Made by a program: the position numbers and the translations under genes. The notes under the pieces are model-generated. The model saw only the letters and a program-made list of their open reading frames with translations. It ran no database searches and was not told the DNA's origin. A stretch of 64,000 nucleotides of DNA. Origin: Sedimentitalea nanhaiensis DSM 24252. GTDB taxonomy: Bacteria > Pseudomonadota > Alphaproteobacteria > Rhodobacterales > Rhodobacteraceae. Shown in pieces: positions 1 to 9,759 of the stretch (the first letter of the stretch is position 1; every line of letters begins with the position of its first letter). Where the stretch lies: the NCBI RefSeq assembly GCF_000473225.1, contig NZ_KI421509.1, positions 4,304,336 to 4,368,335 of the forward strand, given 5' to 3'.

Positions 1-3000
1 ATCTCGCGCTTCAGCGCCACGCCCATCGCGTACCGGTTGCCGTCGTGGTCGAAATTCTCGCCCCCGATCGAGACCGTTTCAATCAGGCCTGCGATTTCGA
101 CAAATGTATCGCCGGACACCTCGCGCTGCGCACCCATTGCCACACCCCATGTGGTCTCGTCGTATTCGGGGCTTTCGGATTTGGCGTCCTGATGCAGGCG
201 CTCGCCAACCCCCATCACCCAGTTACAGTCATTCTGGCGCAAAAAGCCGGTACCGGCAGATGCCTCAATGGTTGGACAACTTTGCAGCAGCTGGTTCAGC
301 GCATGTGCGTTGGAGACCGCGTTAGAGGCCGCGATCAGGTATTCTTCCGGCGCATGACGCCGATAGGCCGTTTCCAGCTCGGCGATAGAGGCGGTGTTCA
401 GGAACCTGGTGGCCAGCGCAGACAGATCGTCCGATTGCGCATTGCTTGTACCGGCCTCGACTGTTTTTATCACTCGATTGAAGTAATTCGCGTAAGATCG
501 GGCGTTTGCCCCCATCGATGCGCCCGCAGCGCCGCCAGAGTAATCGACAGTATAGGTGGCATAGACGTTCTTTTTGCTGTCATCGGTGCTCAGCGTGTAG
601 CTCACAGTCGACGTGTCGACCGCCGACGCATCAAAGCTGTCGAGGCTGGCGTTGGCGTCCAGGGTGGCGATCAGCAGCTTGCCCGTGTCGCCCGAGGCAA
701 ATTTGGTAGAGCCGGACCAGACGGTTGCGACCTGGCCCGTCAAATTCACCTTGGCCGACGCGCCGAGGCCGGTGAACTGCAACTGGTCGTTGGACAGCTT
801 GCCGTCCGAAGACTGCGCGGCGTCCACATGCAGGGTGCCTGCTTCGGAATAGGTGCCGCCAAAGCTCACTACGCTGGTGCCGATGGTTCCCGCACCATGC
901 GCTGACATCGTACCGCCGCCGGACCCGATATAGTTGCCCAGATTGCCCAGATAGATCTTCGATCCAGCGGCAAAGGTGGCCCCGGATTGGTTCTCGAACT
1001 CGGTTCGGTTGGCGTCGTCCAGCTGCAGCGAGCCGGACAGCAGGCCGCCAGACAGGTTATGGATTCGCAGGCCGCCTTCGGCATCGTTGGCGATTACAAC
1101 GGAATCCGCGTCGGCGCTTTGGATGGTTCCGGCGTTATTAACCAGATTGGAATAGTAGATCGTGCCGTCCGTATTGTAGGTTGTCCGCCCGCCAGAGATC
1201 GCGATGGTCTCGTAGGCCTTTGGGTTGGTCGTTTCGACCACGCCGCCTGATCGCACGTAGATGTGCGCGGTGCCCCGACACAGGGTATCGAAGTCGTCGC
1301 AGGTCTTGCCGGTCGATTTATCGCCTTTCGGGTCGCTGCTCCCCGTTTCCGAGGTCTGCGCCAGAATGGCGCGACCGTTTTCCCCAGCCGCCGAGACGCT
1401 TCCCGTGACATACACCTTGAGACCGCCCGAATAGCTGTCGCCACCAGAGGCGCTTTGCACAAAGGCACCGTGCGATCCGTTGCCCTGAACGTCGATCTTG
1501 CCATCCACATAAAGGTTGATATAGCCGCCGTCGCCGTCTGCCCCGGCGCTGCCGATGACGTTTTTCAAAGTGCTGCCAACGCTCTCGGTCTCAAGCACAC
1601 CCGAGGCGCCTCCGCCACCGCCGACGGTCTGTGCCCAGATGCCATGCGCATTCTCGCCGGTGGTGGCGATGTCGCCTGAACTGTCGATCGTGATATCGCC
1701 GCCGGTGCCACCGGCGCCGCCGTCATCGGTGCCAAACATCTCGGCGCCTGCGGTTTGCACAAAGTCGGCAAATGCAGTGACAAGATTGCCTTCCATGTCG
1801 CCACCGCTGCCGCCGCCGCCGCCAACCGATTGCGCATAAACGCCCATCGCACCGGCACCTTCTGTCTGGATCGACCCCGAGTTGGTCACCCAAACATTGC
1901 CCGCGTCGCCGCCGCCACTACCCGATTGCACGACGGTCAGTGACGTCAACAACCCTTGGCTTGCATCGCCGCCATTGCCGCCGCCGCCGCCGACGGATTG
2001 CGCGAATATGGCTGTGCCACTGTCCCCCGTGGTATGTAGCGTACCACCGTTTTTAACCGTGACGTCGCCGCCGGTTCCGGACGCCCCCGACTTTCCGCCG
2101 ATGTTGATACCGATGCCGACAGAACCTTTCAGAAGTCCGGAAATCTCCTCGTAGGTATCGTAGATGTCATGCGCCCATTCGGCGACTTGCACGATATCGG
2201 CGATCCAGCCTTTGCCATCTGCGGTCCCGTTGCCTGAATTGCCGCCGCCGCCGCCCACCGATTGCGCGTAAATCGCATAAGCGGCCTTGCCGGCTGTTGT
2301 GATGGTGCCTTCGGAATGATCGACGCTGACGTCGCCGCCATTTCCCGATGCCCCGTCGGAGCCGCCCATATCGAACGTGAGCGCAAAGCTGTACTTCGGA
2401 TCGGTCTTTTGCTGGGTTTTCGTATACCCAAAACTATGTGCGCCGCTGCTTCCGCCGTCGCCGCCGCCGCCGCCCACCGACTGGGCAAAAATCCCATAGG
2501 ATGTTTCTGTCTGGGTGCTGATATCGCCCGTGTTGACCACGTTGGCCTTGCCGGCATTGGCACCCTCACCACCGCTGCCGCCAACCGAGGCATCAAGATT
2601 GACCTGCATGGCACCACTGGAGGGTTTCTGGGAATACTCGCCGGCGAACAGAAACCCATAAGCCCCTACCCCGCCATTCCCGCCGATTGACTGAGCCCGG
2701 ACCCCGTGCGCGTTACCGCCTGTAGTGGCAAGCTTGGCGTGGTTTTCGACGCTGACGTTCCCACCGATGGCACCGTCTCCACCGCTGCCGCCAATAGAGA
2801 CAGAGCTTTCGACCGAGCTTGCCTTGCCTGCGTTCAGGCTGAAGGCGTAGCTGCCACCGCCAAGCCCGCCGTTGCCGCCCACCGACTGCGCATAAATCGC
2901 ATCGGAATAGTGGCCGTCGGTGGCGATATCCGCACCTTCGTCATTGACGACCGAGACATTCCCCGCGGTGCCACTGTCACCGCCATCGCCACCGACGGCC

Positions 3001-6000
3001 ACATTCACCGTTCCACTACCATCGGCATCCAGGGACACGATGCCGGCATAGACTGCGCCGCCATTGCCGCCATTGCCGCCCACTGATTGAGCAAAAAGAC
3101 CGACGGACTGATAGCCTTTGGTGGTCACCGCGCCGGAATTGTGAAGCGTTACATCGCGCGCTGACGCACCTGTGCCGCCATCGCCCCCGATCGAAACGTC
3201 CACCGCCCCCGATACCTCTCCGACCGTTATCGAAGTCGACGTGAGCACCCCGCCTGTGCCGCCTGCGCCACCAATTGATTGCGCCAGCAGCCCGACCGCA
3301 GTGCTGCCCTCTGTTGCGACAGTGCCGGTGTTGGTCAGCGTCACCGCATCGGCGCTACCGCCATCGCCGCCATCCCCACCATGCGTGACGCTCAATTCAC
3401 CCACGGACAACTTGCCTGAAAACGTGAGCCCGCCCGCACCGCCGCCGCCACCAACGCTTTGGACCAGAATACCTGTTGCCAGACCGCCAGAGGTCTTGAC
3501 GTTCGCACTGTTGTCAGACGTGACCGTCCCCGCCTGACCGCCATCGCCGCCATTGCCGCCATGCGTGTAACTCAGGCTGAGCGCGACATCCCCGGAAATC
3601 ATCACGCCGGCTTGCCCCCCGCCTCCGGCGATGCTCTGGGCGACGATACCGGCAGACAGATCGCCCTTGGTTTCAATCTCTCCCGACACGGTCAGCTCGA
3701 CATCACCTGCGTTGCCTCCGTCGCCGCCAGAGGCTCCCAGCTTGACCGCGGCGAGCTCGACAGAAGCATCCGCATCGACCGTATGACCACCTTTGCCGCC
3801 ACCACCGCCAACGGACTGCGCCACAACGCCCGATGAATTATCGCCGACGGTCTGCACGGTGCCATCGGCCAGCAGAGTTACCGAACCGCCGTCCCCGCCA
3901 TCGCCGCCCACGGCCCCTTGATTTCCGACAAACTGGCTCATCTCCAGGCCTGAAACATCGGAGTTGACGATGTTGCTGGAATGACCGCCGCCGCCGCCGA
4001 TCGATTGCACCACGATACCGTCGGCATGTTCACTCGTGGTGGTCACGTCGGTTTTCGTGTTGGCCAGCACGATACCGCCATCGCCGCCCGCACCGCCATC
4101 GCTGCCCATCACCTGGTTGAATTCGATCGCAGCACCCGCCTCGATGCTGTTGCCAGAGGACCCACCGCCGCCGCCAACAGACTGGACCAGAACGCCGACG
4201 GCGCTGTCGCCTCCTGTCTTGACCACGCCATTCAGCCCCACGGTATCCTTGTTGCCGATGCTGACGGCTCCGCCCTGGTTGCCGCTGGCGTCATTCTGCG
4301 CACCGGTCTGCTGGTTGAACATCATGCCGATTTCGACATTGACCACATATCCGCCATCGCCACCGCCGCCGCCGATGGATTGGGCCAAAAACCCACTTGC
4401 TTTGGCGCCCATTGTTTCAATGTCTACCGCGCCGCCATCCGATGTGACGGTGACATCCCCACCGTCGCCGCCGCTGCCGCCCGTGGCTCCGACTGCGGGC
4501 TCTACGATCGCGATCGCTTCGACTGTGCCGCCACCATGGCCGCCGCCGCCGCCGATTGACGAAATCAATACACCATCCGCGTTCTCGCCGGTTGTGCTGA
4601 CCTTGAGCGTTCCGCTGCTCAGCGTCAGTGCCGCGCGCCCGCCGTCGCCTCCATCGCCGCCCTCCGCCCCAAAGGCCCATGCACCACCGGGTGACGTTGA
4701 TTTGCCGCCGCCGTTGCCGACGCTGCCCACCAGCACGCCGACCGAATGGTCGCCGCTGGTGGTTATCGTGGTGTCGCCGTCGTTGGTCAGTGCGACACTG
4801 CCGGCATCACCACCGGTTCCGCCCTGCCCGCCCAGGGCGACAACCCCGTCGTTGGCGCCGCCGACACCGCCACCGCCGCCCACGCTGAGCGCGATGATCC
4901 CCGACGAGTCTTCGCCCTGAGTGGTGATCTCGGTATCGCCAGAGAACGCAATCGATACGTCGCCGCCATCTCCACCGGCGCCCGACTCGGACCCCATGGC
5001 GACAAAGCCGGCGTCTTTCGATCCCGTGCCGCCACCGCCACCGGTGCTGATCGCGACGACGCCGCCGGAGAAATCGCCCGCTGTGGTCAGCGTCACGCTG
5101 TTCAGCGTAGCGGTCACGCCAGCGCCATCGCCGCCGCTTTGACCGTTCGCGCCATAGGCCACAAATCCGTCCGCGTCGCCCGAAGCACCGGCAAAGCCAC
5201 CGACACTTTGCAACAGGATCGCCGAGGACTCCGCACCCTTGGTGCCGATCGTCGCCGTATCCAGTGTAAGCGTGACACCTCCGGCGGGACCCGGTCCAGT
5301 AGAAGATCCGCCCTCGCCATTAAAAGCGCTGTCGCCCTCGCCACCGTCGCCACCGGCCCCGCCGATGCTTTGAATGAAGATGCCTTGAGCCTGGGTTCCG
5401 TCCGTGGCGACCGTGCCGGAGAAATCGACGTCGATATCGCCGCCTGCCCCGCCCTGGCCACCGGTACCGCCCTGCCCTTTGCTGGGTCCGTGTCCCTCTC
5501 CGCCTGTACCGCCGTCTCCCGCTTCGCTGATCGCCACGATCCCGTGATGTGCGTCACCGGTGGTCGTGATCGTGTTGCTGCTGGCCGTGGCCTTCAACAC
5601 GACATGGCCGCCATCTCCTCCAAAGCCACCCTCGGCACCGAAACCTTCGTCGCCTGAAAGACCTTCTCCGCCCGTACCGCCAACGCCGCCGATGCTGAAC
5701 AGCCCAAGACCCACGGAACGGCTTGTGGTGACATCGACGAAATGTCCGTCGTCCAGTTCGAGAACAATCTCGCCACCGTCTCCACCGTCGCCGCCTCTGC
5801 CACCTTCTCCCTGGCGAAAGATGCCCTGAACGGTGCCCTTGCCACCCAGACCACCGTCGCCGCCGTCTGTGGCGAGTATCAAACCCGCGCCGTCCTGGGT
5901 GGTGATCGCCGCCGGGGTCTTGCCGCCGCCATCGCTTTTTGCGTTGACCGTCAGCGCCGCGCCATCTCCGCCGTCGCCGCCTCTCCCGCCTTTGGCATGC

Positions 6001-6488
6001 GACCAGGCCTCGCTGTCTTCGTTCGCCTCACCGCCGTCGCCGCCTGTCGCACCAAGGTAAATGCCACCTTTCGCGCTTTGGATGCCATAGCCCAGATCGA
6101 ACGACAGCGTTGCCGAGAGATTCCGGGGCGTGACGCCATCGCCCCCATTCTGGCCATCGTAGTGGTGCGTATCGACACCGCTCTCGCCCGGGCTCCCGGT
6201 CGAGGTCAGGCGCAGGGCGTAATCGGGATCGCTACTGCCGGCTGGCCCGAAGGCCGCAGTCACTTTTGAGTAAGTAATATCCGTATATGTGGCCCCAGTG
6301 GAATCTATGTTGCCGATATCGCTGCCAGAACACGTCGCCTTCAGGTCCGAAACCGCGCATCCCGCGTAACCGGCAACCGGCCAAAGCGTGGCAAATGTCG
6401 CAAATGTGGTCACAAGCGCAGTGGTTGACCATCTATCCGATCGGCTCATGACCGCATTGAACGAAGGTGACGTATTAGAACTGATCAT
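1..6488 (-). CDS. Giant glycine-repeat autotransporter (C-terminus outside window)
   Basis: From the ATG at 6488 the minus-strand frame stays open to the left edge, 2162 codons without a stop, so the gene is cut by the window. Residues 1-42 look like a long signal peptide (basic SRSDRW, a hydrophobic stretch, probable cleavage after VAGYA). Residues ~150-1640 hold about twenty imperfect repeats of 50-80 residues, each with a strand such as TTGDxSxGIxxQS followed by a glycine turn of the type S(V/I)GGGGGxGG. Such sequence is typical of type V secretion passengers folded as a right-handed beta-helix. Near residue 1990 the glycine repeats give way to a helical linker (SYANYFNRV), and from ~2090 the sequence resembles the start of an autotransporter beta-barrel (WVMGVGERL, WGVAMGAQREV). 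A probable surface adhesin; the ligand is unknown. A second in-frame ATG at 6449 lacks a ribosome binding site. Confidence 0.88.
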   Translation of the reverse strand, partial: MISSNTSPSFNAVMSRSDRWSTTALVTTFATFATLWPVAGYAGCAVSDLKATCSGSDIGNIDSTGATYTDITYSKVTAAFGPAGSSDPDYALRLTSTGSPGESGVDTHHYDGQNGGDGVTPRNLSATLSFDLGYGIQSAKGGIYLGATGGDGGEANEDSEAWSHAKGGRGGDGGDGAALTVNAKSDGGGKTPAAITTQDGAGLILATDGGDGGLGGKGTVQGIFRQGEGGRGGDGGDGGEIVLELDDGHFVDVTTSRSVGLGLFSIGGVGGTGGEGLSGDEGFGAEGGFGGDGGHVVLKATASSNTITTTGDAHHGIVAISEAGDGGTGGEGHGPSKGQGGTGGQGGAGGDIDVDFSGTVATDGTQAQGIFIQSIGGAGGDGGEGDSAFNGEGGSSTGPGPAGGVTLTLDTATIGTKGAESSAILLQSVGGFAGASGDADGFVAYGANGQSGGDGAGVTATLNSVTLTTAGDFSGGVVAISTGGGGGTGSKDAGFVAMGSESGAGGDGGDVSIAFSGDTEITTQGEDSSGIIALSVGGGGGVGGANDGVVALGGQGGTGGDAGSVALTNDGDTTITTSGDHSVGVLVGSVGNGGGKSTSPGGAWAFGAEGGDGGDGGRAALTLSSGTLKVSTTGENADGVLISSIGGGGGHGGGTVEAIAIVEPAVGATGGSGGDGGDVTVTSDGGAVDIETMGAKASGFLAQSIGGGGGDGGYVVNVEIGMMFNQQTGAQNDASGNQGGAVSIGNKDTVGLNGVVKTGGDSAVGVLVQSVGGGGGSSGNSIEAGAAIEFNQVMGSDGGAGGDGGIVLANTKTDVTTTSEHADGIVVQSIGGGGGHSSNIVNSDVSGLEMSQFVGNQGAVGGDGGDGGSVTLLADGTVQTVGDNSSGVVAQSVGGGGGKGGHTVDADASVELAAVKLGASGGDGGNAGDVELTVSGEIETKGDLSAGIVAQSIAGGGGQAGVMISGDVALSLSYTHGGNGGDGGQAGTVTSDNSANVKTSGGLATGILVQSVGGGGGAGGLTFSGKLSVGELSVTHGGDGGDGGSADAVTLTNTGTVATEGSTAVGLLAQSIGGAGGTGGVLTSTSITVGEVSGAVDVSIGGDGGTGASARDVTLHNSGAVTTKGYQSVGLFAQSVGGNGGNGGAVYAGIVSLDADGSGTVNVAVGGDGGDSGTAGNVSVVNDEGADIATDGHYSDAIYAQSVGGNGGLGGGSYAFSLNAGKASSVESSVSIGGSGGDGAIGGNVSVENHAKLATTGGNAHGVRAQSIGGNGGVGAYGFLFAGEYSQKPSSGAMQVNLDASVGGSGGEGANAGKANVVNTGDISTQTETSYGIFAQSVGGGGGDGGSSGAHSFGYTKTQQKTDPKYSFALTFDMGGSDGASGNGGDVSVDHSEGTITTAGKAAYAIYAQSVGGGGGNSGNGTADGKGWIADIVQVAEWAHDIYDTYEEISGLLKGSVGIGINIGGKSGASGTGGDVTVKNGGTLHTTGDSGTAIFAQSVGGGGGNGGDASQGLLTSLTVVQSGSGGGDAGNVWVTNSGSIQTEGAGAMGVYAQSVGGGGGSGGDMEGNLVTAFADFVQTAGAEMFGTDDGGAGGTGGDITIDSSGDIATTGENAHGIWAQTVGGGGGASGVLETESVGSTLKNVIGSAGADGDGGYINLYVDGKIDVQGNGSHGAFVQSASGGDSYSGGLKVYVTGSVSAAGENGRAILAQTSETGSSDPKGDKSTGKTCDDFDTLCRGTAHIYVRSGGVVETTNPKAYETIAISGGRTTYNTDGTIYYSNLVNNAGTIQSADADSVVIANDAEGGLRIHNLSGGLLSGSLQLDDANRTEFENQSGATFAAGSKIYLGNLGNYIGSGGGTMSAHGAGTIGTSVVSFGGTYSEAGTLHVDAAQSSDGKLSNDQLQFTGLGASAKVNLTGQVATVWSGSTKFASGDTGKLLIATLDANASLDSFDASAVDTSTVSYTLSTDDSKKNVYATYTVDYSGGAAGASMGANARSYANYFNRVIKTVEAGTSNAQSDDLSALATRFLNTASIAELETAYRRHAPEEYLIAASNAVSNAHALNQLLQSCPTIEASAGTGFLRQNDCNWVMGVGERLHQDAKSESPEYDETTWGVAMGAQREVSGDTFVEIAGLIETVSIGGENFDHDGNRYAMGVALKRE

Positions 6489-7173
6489 GATGATTTTACC
6501 TGGGCTTTAGAAACAGACTTCCCGCAAAACACGTTCTATCCTCGATAAGATCAACCTTAACGTGTGTAGCATTCAACAAAATCGACGGCTGCAGCAAATT
6601 TGCACCACCGCTATCTTCAAATGAGTTCTGATGATGCGACCGCCCTTACGCCATCGCCCTGCGAGGGCGGCCCAAGATGATCCGATATTCGACCGGCAGG
6701 CCCACGCCTTCCTCACCGGTGCGGATTCGCCAGGGCCGCGCCGGCTACCGCGTGAAAACAGACCGTGCAGAAGTTAACCATTTGGCAAAACAAAACTGAT
6801 TTCACATGAACCTGGGAGGCTCTGATTTGAATTGGGCTTCTGTCCTGAAAAACGGCGCGCACAGCCACAAGGGAGCGCAGGTTTGTCGATCTCGTTTGAA
6901 TGTTTGGGCACCCCGTTGGCCGTGAAACCCGCACGCCACATCCCCGGGGGATACAACCGTCGAACGCCACCATGAGGCGCAAATCTGGCGACCTCGTAGA
7001 AATCCATGACCCGGGGCAGACGATATGCTGCCCCCGGTCACACGCCCGGAATTCGAGAACAGCCAACGCCCGCAACTCGCGGGCCCAGGGACAAACAGCA
7101 AACGCAGGTGCCGAACGCGAAGCGGACCAGACCTTCGCAGGAACAAACTTTTTCACGTGACCAAGGACCAGGA
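6489..7173. other. Divergent intergenic region, autotransporter / MscS
   Basis: This 685-bp stretch separates two divergent genes and should hold both promoters. An inverted repeat CCGCCCT/AGGGCGG sits at 6640-6646 and 6664-6670, with a competing smaller hairpin CGCCCT-GCG-AGGGCG at 6655-6669. I found no convincing -35/-10 pair and no gene. A plus-strand frame is open from 7006 into the MscS gene, but its first 56 codons lack a ribosome binding site and precede a proper signal peptide. Confidence 0.5.
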
Positions 7174-9108
7174 ATGAAAGACGTTCTCGCAGCTTGGCGA
7201 ATACCATTCGCCATCCACTACCGGCAGATCCCCCTGATTTCAAAGGTGTTTTCAGGCCTGCTTCTGGCCTGCCTACTAAGCCCCGCGCTTGCGCTGGCGC
7301 AAGCCGCCGACACGCCTCGGGACGCGGCCCTCACCAGCGCCCCCGCCACGGGTGAAGAGAACACGGTTGTCACCTCTTCGGGTCTGCTCAAGACGATCCG
7401 AAGCCAGGTCAAGCAAAGCGCGGTTCTGCAGGACAGGTACAACCGGATCGTCCGGAATCCGATCTCTCCACCCGATACGCGCAGCCCACGCGCGACGCTG
7501 GGCAGTTTCCTGCTGATCATGGACGAAACCAACAGGCTCTGGCTGGACACCCGCGACCGCTACCTCGCAAGCAACGATCTCCAACTGAACCCCGAAGAAC
7601 TCGAGAACGTCGCAAAGGTGAGCGCGCTGATCGACAAGGCCTCCGAGACGCTCGACCTCTCCGACATCCCCGCTTCGTCCCGTGAGAAAACGAGCATCGA
7701 ACTGGTGCTGCAGCTTCAGGAAATCCTGGACCGGATCTATCTGCCCGAGTTGGTCGAAATTCCGGGCGTCGGTGTCGGCGCAGTGCGCACCAAGGAACAG
7801 GCCACGACGCAAGCCAAGTGGACCATCCCCGGCACGAGCCTGACCATCGCACAGCAGACCGAAGGCCCACGGCAAGGAGAATATCTGTTCACCGCGGCAA
7901 GCGTTGACCGGATTCCCAACGACTACGTCACGCTCGCGGGCCTGCCCATCATCGCGGACAATACCGAAGATACCTATCTCTACTACATCTACACGCCCGG
8001 CAATCTGATCCCGCCGCAATGGTACGAGCTCATCCTCGACGGTCCCGACTGGCTTATGTGGCCCTTCGCCGGTCAGACCGTCTGGCAGTGGATCGGACTG
8101 GTCCTGTTGGTGGTCGTCCTGCTGGCCGCGATGACCGTCTATGTGCGCTGGAACGCCCGTCGGGCAGTGCCACTGGGACTGGCCCGCAGGCAATTGCGCA
8201 GCATCGTGCCCCCCCTGCTGCTGTTGCTGTCGGTGAAACTTGCGGAATACATCTGCAACCAGCAGTTCAACATCACCGGCTCGGTGATGTTCTTCGTCAG
8301 CACCCTCGGCAGTCTGGTCTTCTGGGCCACCTCTGCCTGGTTGACCTACCAGGTCCTGCAACTGATCTACATCTGCACGGTACACAATCAGTCACTGAGC
8401 CAAACAAGTCTTGACGCAAGCCTGTTGCAAACCGGGTTCAGGGCGCTGTCCTTCGGCGTGTCGATTCTGGTTCTGGGGTACGGGGCGACGCAGATCGGCA
8501 TCCCAATCTACGGTGTCATCGCCGGTCTGGGTGTCGGCGGCTTGGCCATCGCACTCGCGGCTCAGCCCACGCTGGAGAATTTCATCGGCGGGCTGATCCT
8601 CTATGCCGACGGGATCGTAAGGGTGGGCGAGTTTTGTTCCTTCGACGATCTGGCCGGCACAGTAGAAGAAATCGGCATTCGCTCGACCCGAATCCGGGCG
8701 CTGGACCAGACGCTGATCACCGTCGCCAACGCCGACCTGTCCAAGCGCAAGATCATCAATTACAGCAAGCGCGGAGCGTTCATGTTCCGCCATCGGGTTC
8801 GTCTGCGCTACGACACGCCTTCCGAGACCCTCAAGACGATCACCGCCGACGTGCACCGCTACCTTGCCGCACATGAGCGGGTGCGGGAAAAACCGCTCCG
8901 GGTGCGGCTGGTGGAATACGGCGAGTTCTCCATTGTGATCGACATCTATGCCAACATCTCTGCCGGCAGCATGGACCAATACGTCGCCGTTCAAGAAGAA
9001 CTTCTCTACGAGATCCGCGCGGTGATCGAGGCCAACGGAGCCGGGTTCGCCATTCCGTCCTCGACCGTCTATCTGGCCCAGGACGGTGGCGTCGCCGCCG
9101 GCACGTGA
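7174..9108 (+). CDS. MscS-family mechanosensitive channel with large periplasmic domain
   Basis: The protein has 644 residues. The ATG at 7174 was chosen because it follows AAGGACCAGGA and begins a clear signal peptide (residues ~1-43, ending ALALAQA). A soluble, probably periplasmic domain of ~250 residues follows, then several membrane segments from ~310 (WQWIGLVLLVVVLLA; IVPPLLLLLSV; SVMFFVSTLGSLVFW). The conserved pore helix and beta-domain of MscS come next: GVIAGLGVGGLAIALAAQ, then ENFIGGLILYADG and the region IRVGEF-like to TRIRALDQTLITVANADL. The C-terminal alpha/beta cage ends the protein. It is much longer than E. coli MscS (286 aa), placing it among the extended MscS-like channels that gate ions under membrane tension. 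It is monocistronic. Confidence 0.9.
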   Translation: MKDVLAAWRIPFAIHYRQIPLISKVFSGLLLACLLSPALALAQAADTPRDAALTSAPATGEENTVVTSSGLLKTIRSQVKQSAVLQDRYNRIVRNPISPPDTRSPRATLGSFLLIMDETNRLWLDTRDRYLASNDLQLNPEELENVAKVSALIDKASETLDLSDIPASSREKTSIELVLQLQEILDRIYLPELVEIPGVGVGAVRTKEQATTQAKWTIPGTSLTIAQQTEGPRQGEYLFTAASVDRIPNDYVTLAGLPIIADNTEDTYLYYIYTPGNLIPPQWYELILDGPDWLMWPFAGQTVWQWIGLVLLVVVLLAAMTVYVRWNARRAVPLGLARRQLRSIVPPLLLLLSVKLAEYICNQQFNITGSVMFFVSTLGSLVFWATSAWLTYQVLQLIYICTVHNQSLSQTSLDASLLQTGFRALSFGVSILVLGYGATQIGIPIYGVIAGLGVGGLAIALAAQPTLENFIGGLILYADGIVRVGEFCSFDDLAGTVEEIGIRSTRIRALDQTLITVANADLSKRKIINYSKRGAFMFRHRVRLRYDTPSETLKTITADVHRYLAAHERVREKPLRVRLVEYGEFSIVIDIYANISAGSMDQYVAVQEELLYEIRAVIEANGAGFAIPSSTVYLAQDGGVAAGT

Positions 9109-9218
9109 CCGGCATCGCCAGGCTGCCGGCGATGCGCCCGACCTGGACCGGTCACGTTTCGGTACGGCTCCTTCTTCGGCATCTGTGCACCTGGCGATGC
9201 GCGCCACCGGGTCACGCG

Positions 9219-9254
9219 CCTATGTCGATCAGCGTATGAACTGATCGACATAGG
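9219..9254. terminator. 14-bp perfect hairpin across the cupin stop codon
   Basis: CCTATGTCGATCAG (9219-9232) and its exact complement (9241-9254) enclose an 8-nt loop, and the stop codon of the minus-strand cupin gene lies inside the stem. There is no T-run on either side. It probably ends or stabilises the 3' end of the long minus-strand operon, and could also act for the converging channel gene. A second nested pair (CGTGACCGG 9104-9112 / CCGGTCACG 9148-9156, with GCATCGCC/GGCGATGC inside) follows the channel gene stop. Confidence 0.55.
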
Positions 9255-9750
9255 CCGCGCCCAGCCCAACGGTTTCGTAATGGGCGCGGCACATGTCGAT
9301 CTTGGTGAACACGTCTTCATAACCCGTCTGCCTGCCCCAGGGATCGACGTAACACATCACGCCGTTGACCTGGAACATGGTCATCATCTCCTCGACATCG
9401 TCAGGCACGACCAGGGTATGGGTTTCGCCCGGCGGCTCGTAAACATAGCCCCCCTCCTCGGCCACCCAGTCATGTTCCAGATAGCGCCAGCGCCCCTTGA
9501 GAACATAGCCATGCACGGGCTGCGGGTGGCGGTGGCGGCTCAGCACACCGCCTTTTGTCACCTTCAGCACATTCACCCAATACCCCTGCGAGGCGTTCAG
9601 GCAGAGCGGCCGGAAGAACACGTTGTCGGCCTGGGGCACCCAGATCCGGTCGTCTTGCGGTACCGCGTGAGGGACGACAATATCGACCCCGGCATCCTTT
9701 GGCATGCCGAGCTGATAGGGCATGCGCTTTTCATCATCATTCTGTGTCAT
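9229..9750 (-). CDS. Cupin dioxygenase, 2,4'-dihydroxyacetophenone dioxygenase family
   Basis: This 173-residue protein has a single cupin fold. Candidate metal ligands lie in the HRHPQPVHGYVLKG segment (residues ~72-86), with a second cupin motif PPGETHTLVVP (~109-119). Length and motifs fit the 2,4'-dihydroxyacetophenone dioxygenase-like family of Fe-dependent ring or C-C bond cleaving enzymes, which also contains many members of unknown substrate. It is the last gene of the GntR-TctCBA-SDR-RraA operon, 9 bp after the RraA-like gene, so it probably acts on the carboxylate the Tct system imports or on its product. The true substrate cannot be read from sequence. Confidence 0.75.
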   Translation of the reverse strand: MTQNDDEKRMPYQLGMPKDAGVDIVVPHAVPQDDRIWVPQADNVFFRPLCLNASQGYWVNVLKVTKGGVLSRHRHPQPVHGYVLKGRWRYLEHDWVAEEGGYVYEPPGETHTLVVPDDVEEMMTMFQVNGVMCYVDPWGRQTGYEDVFTKIDMCRAHYETVGLGAAYVDQFIR

Positions 9751-9759
9751 CGGCTATCC

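Noticed and set aside
1550-5830. CRISPR-like regular repeats
   Set aside because: The periodicity comes from protein repeats of 50-80 codons with diverged DNA; there are no identical short repeats with unique spacers and no cas genes.
45-6269. Many plus-strand open frames rich in Pro-Pro-Ser and Ala
   Set aside because: They are antisense shadows of the GGC/GGT-rich autotransporter; the minus frame stays open over the whole stretch and carries a signal peptide and coherent repeats.
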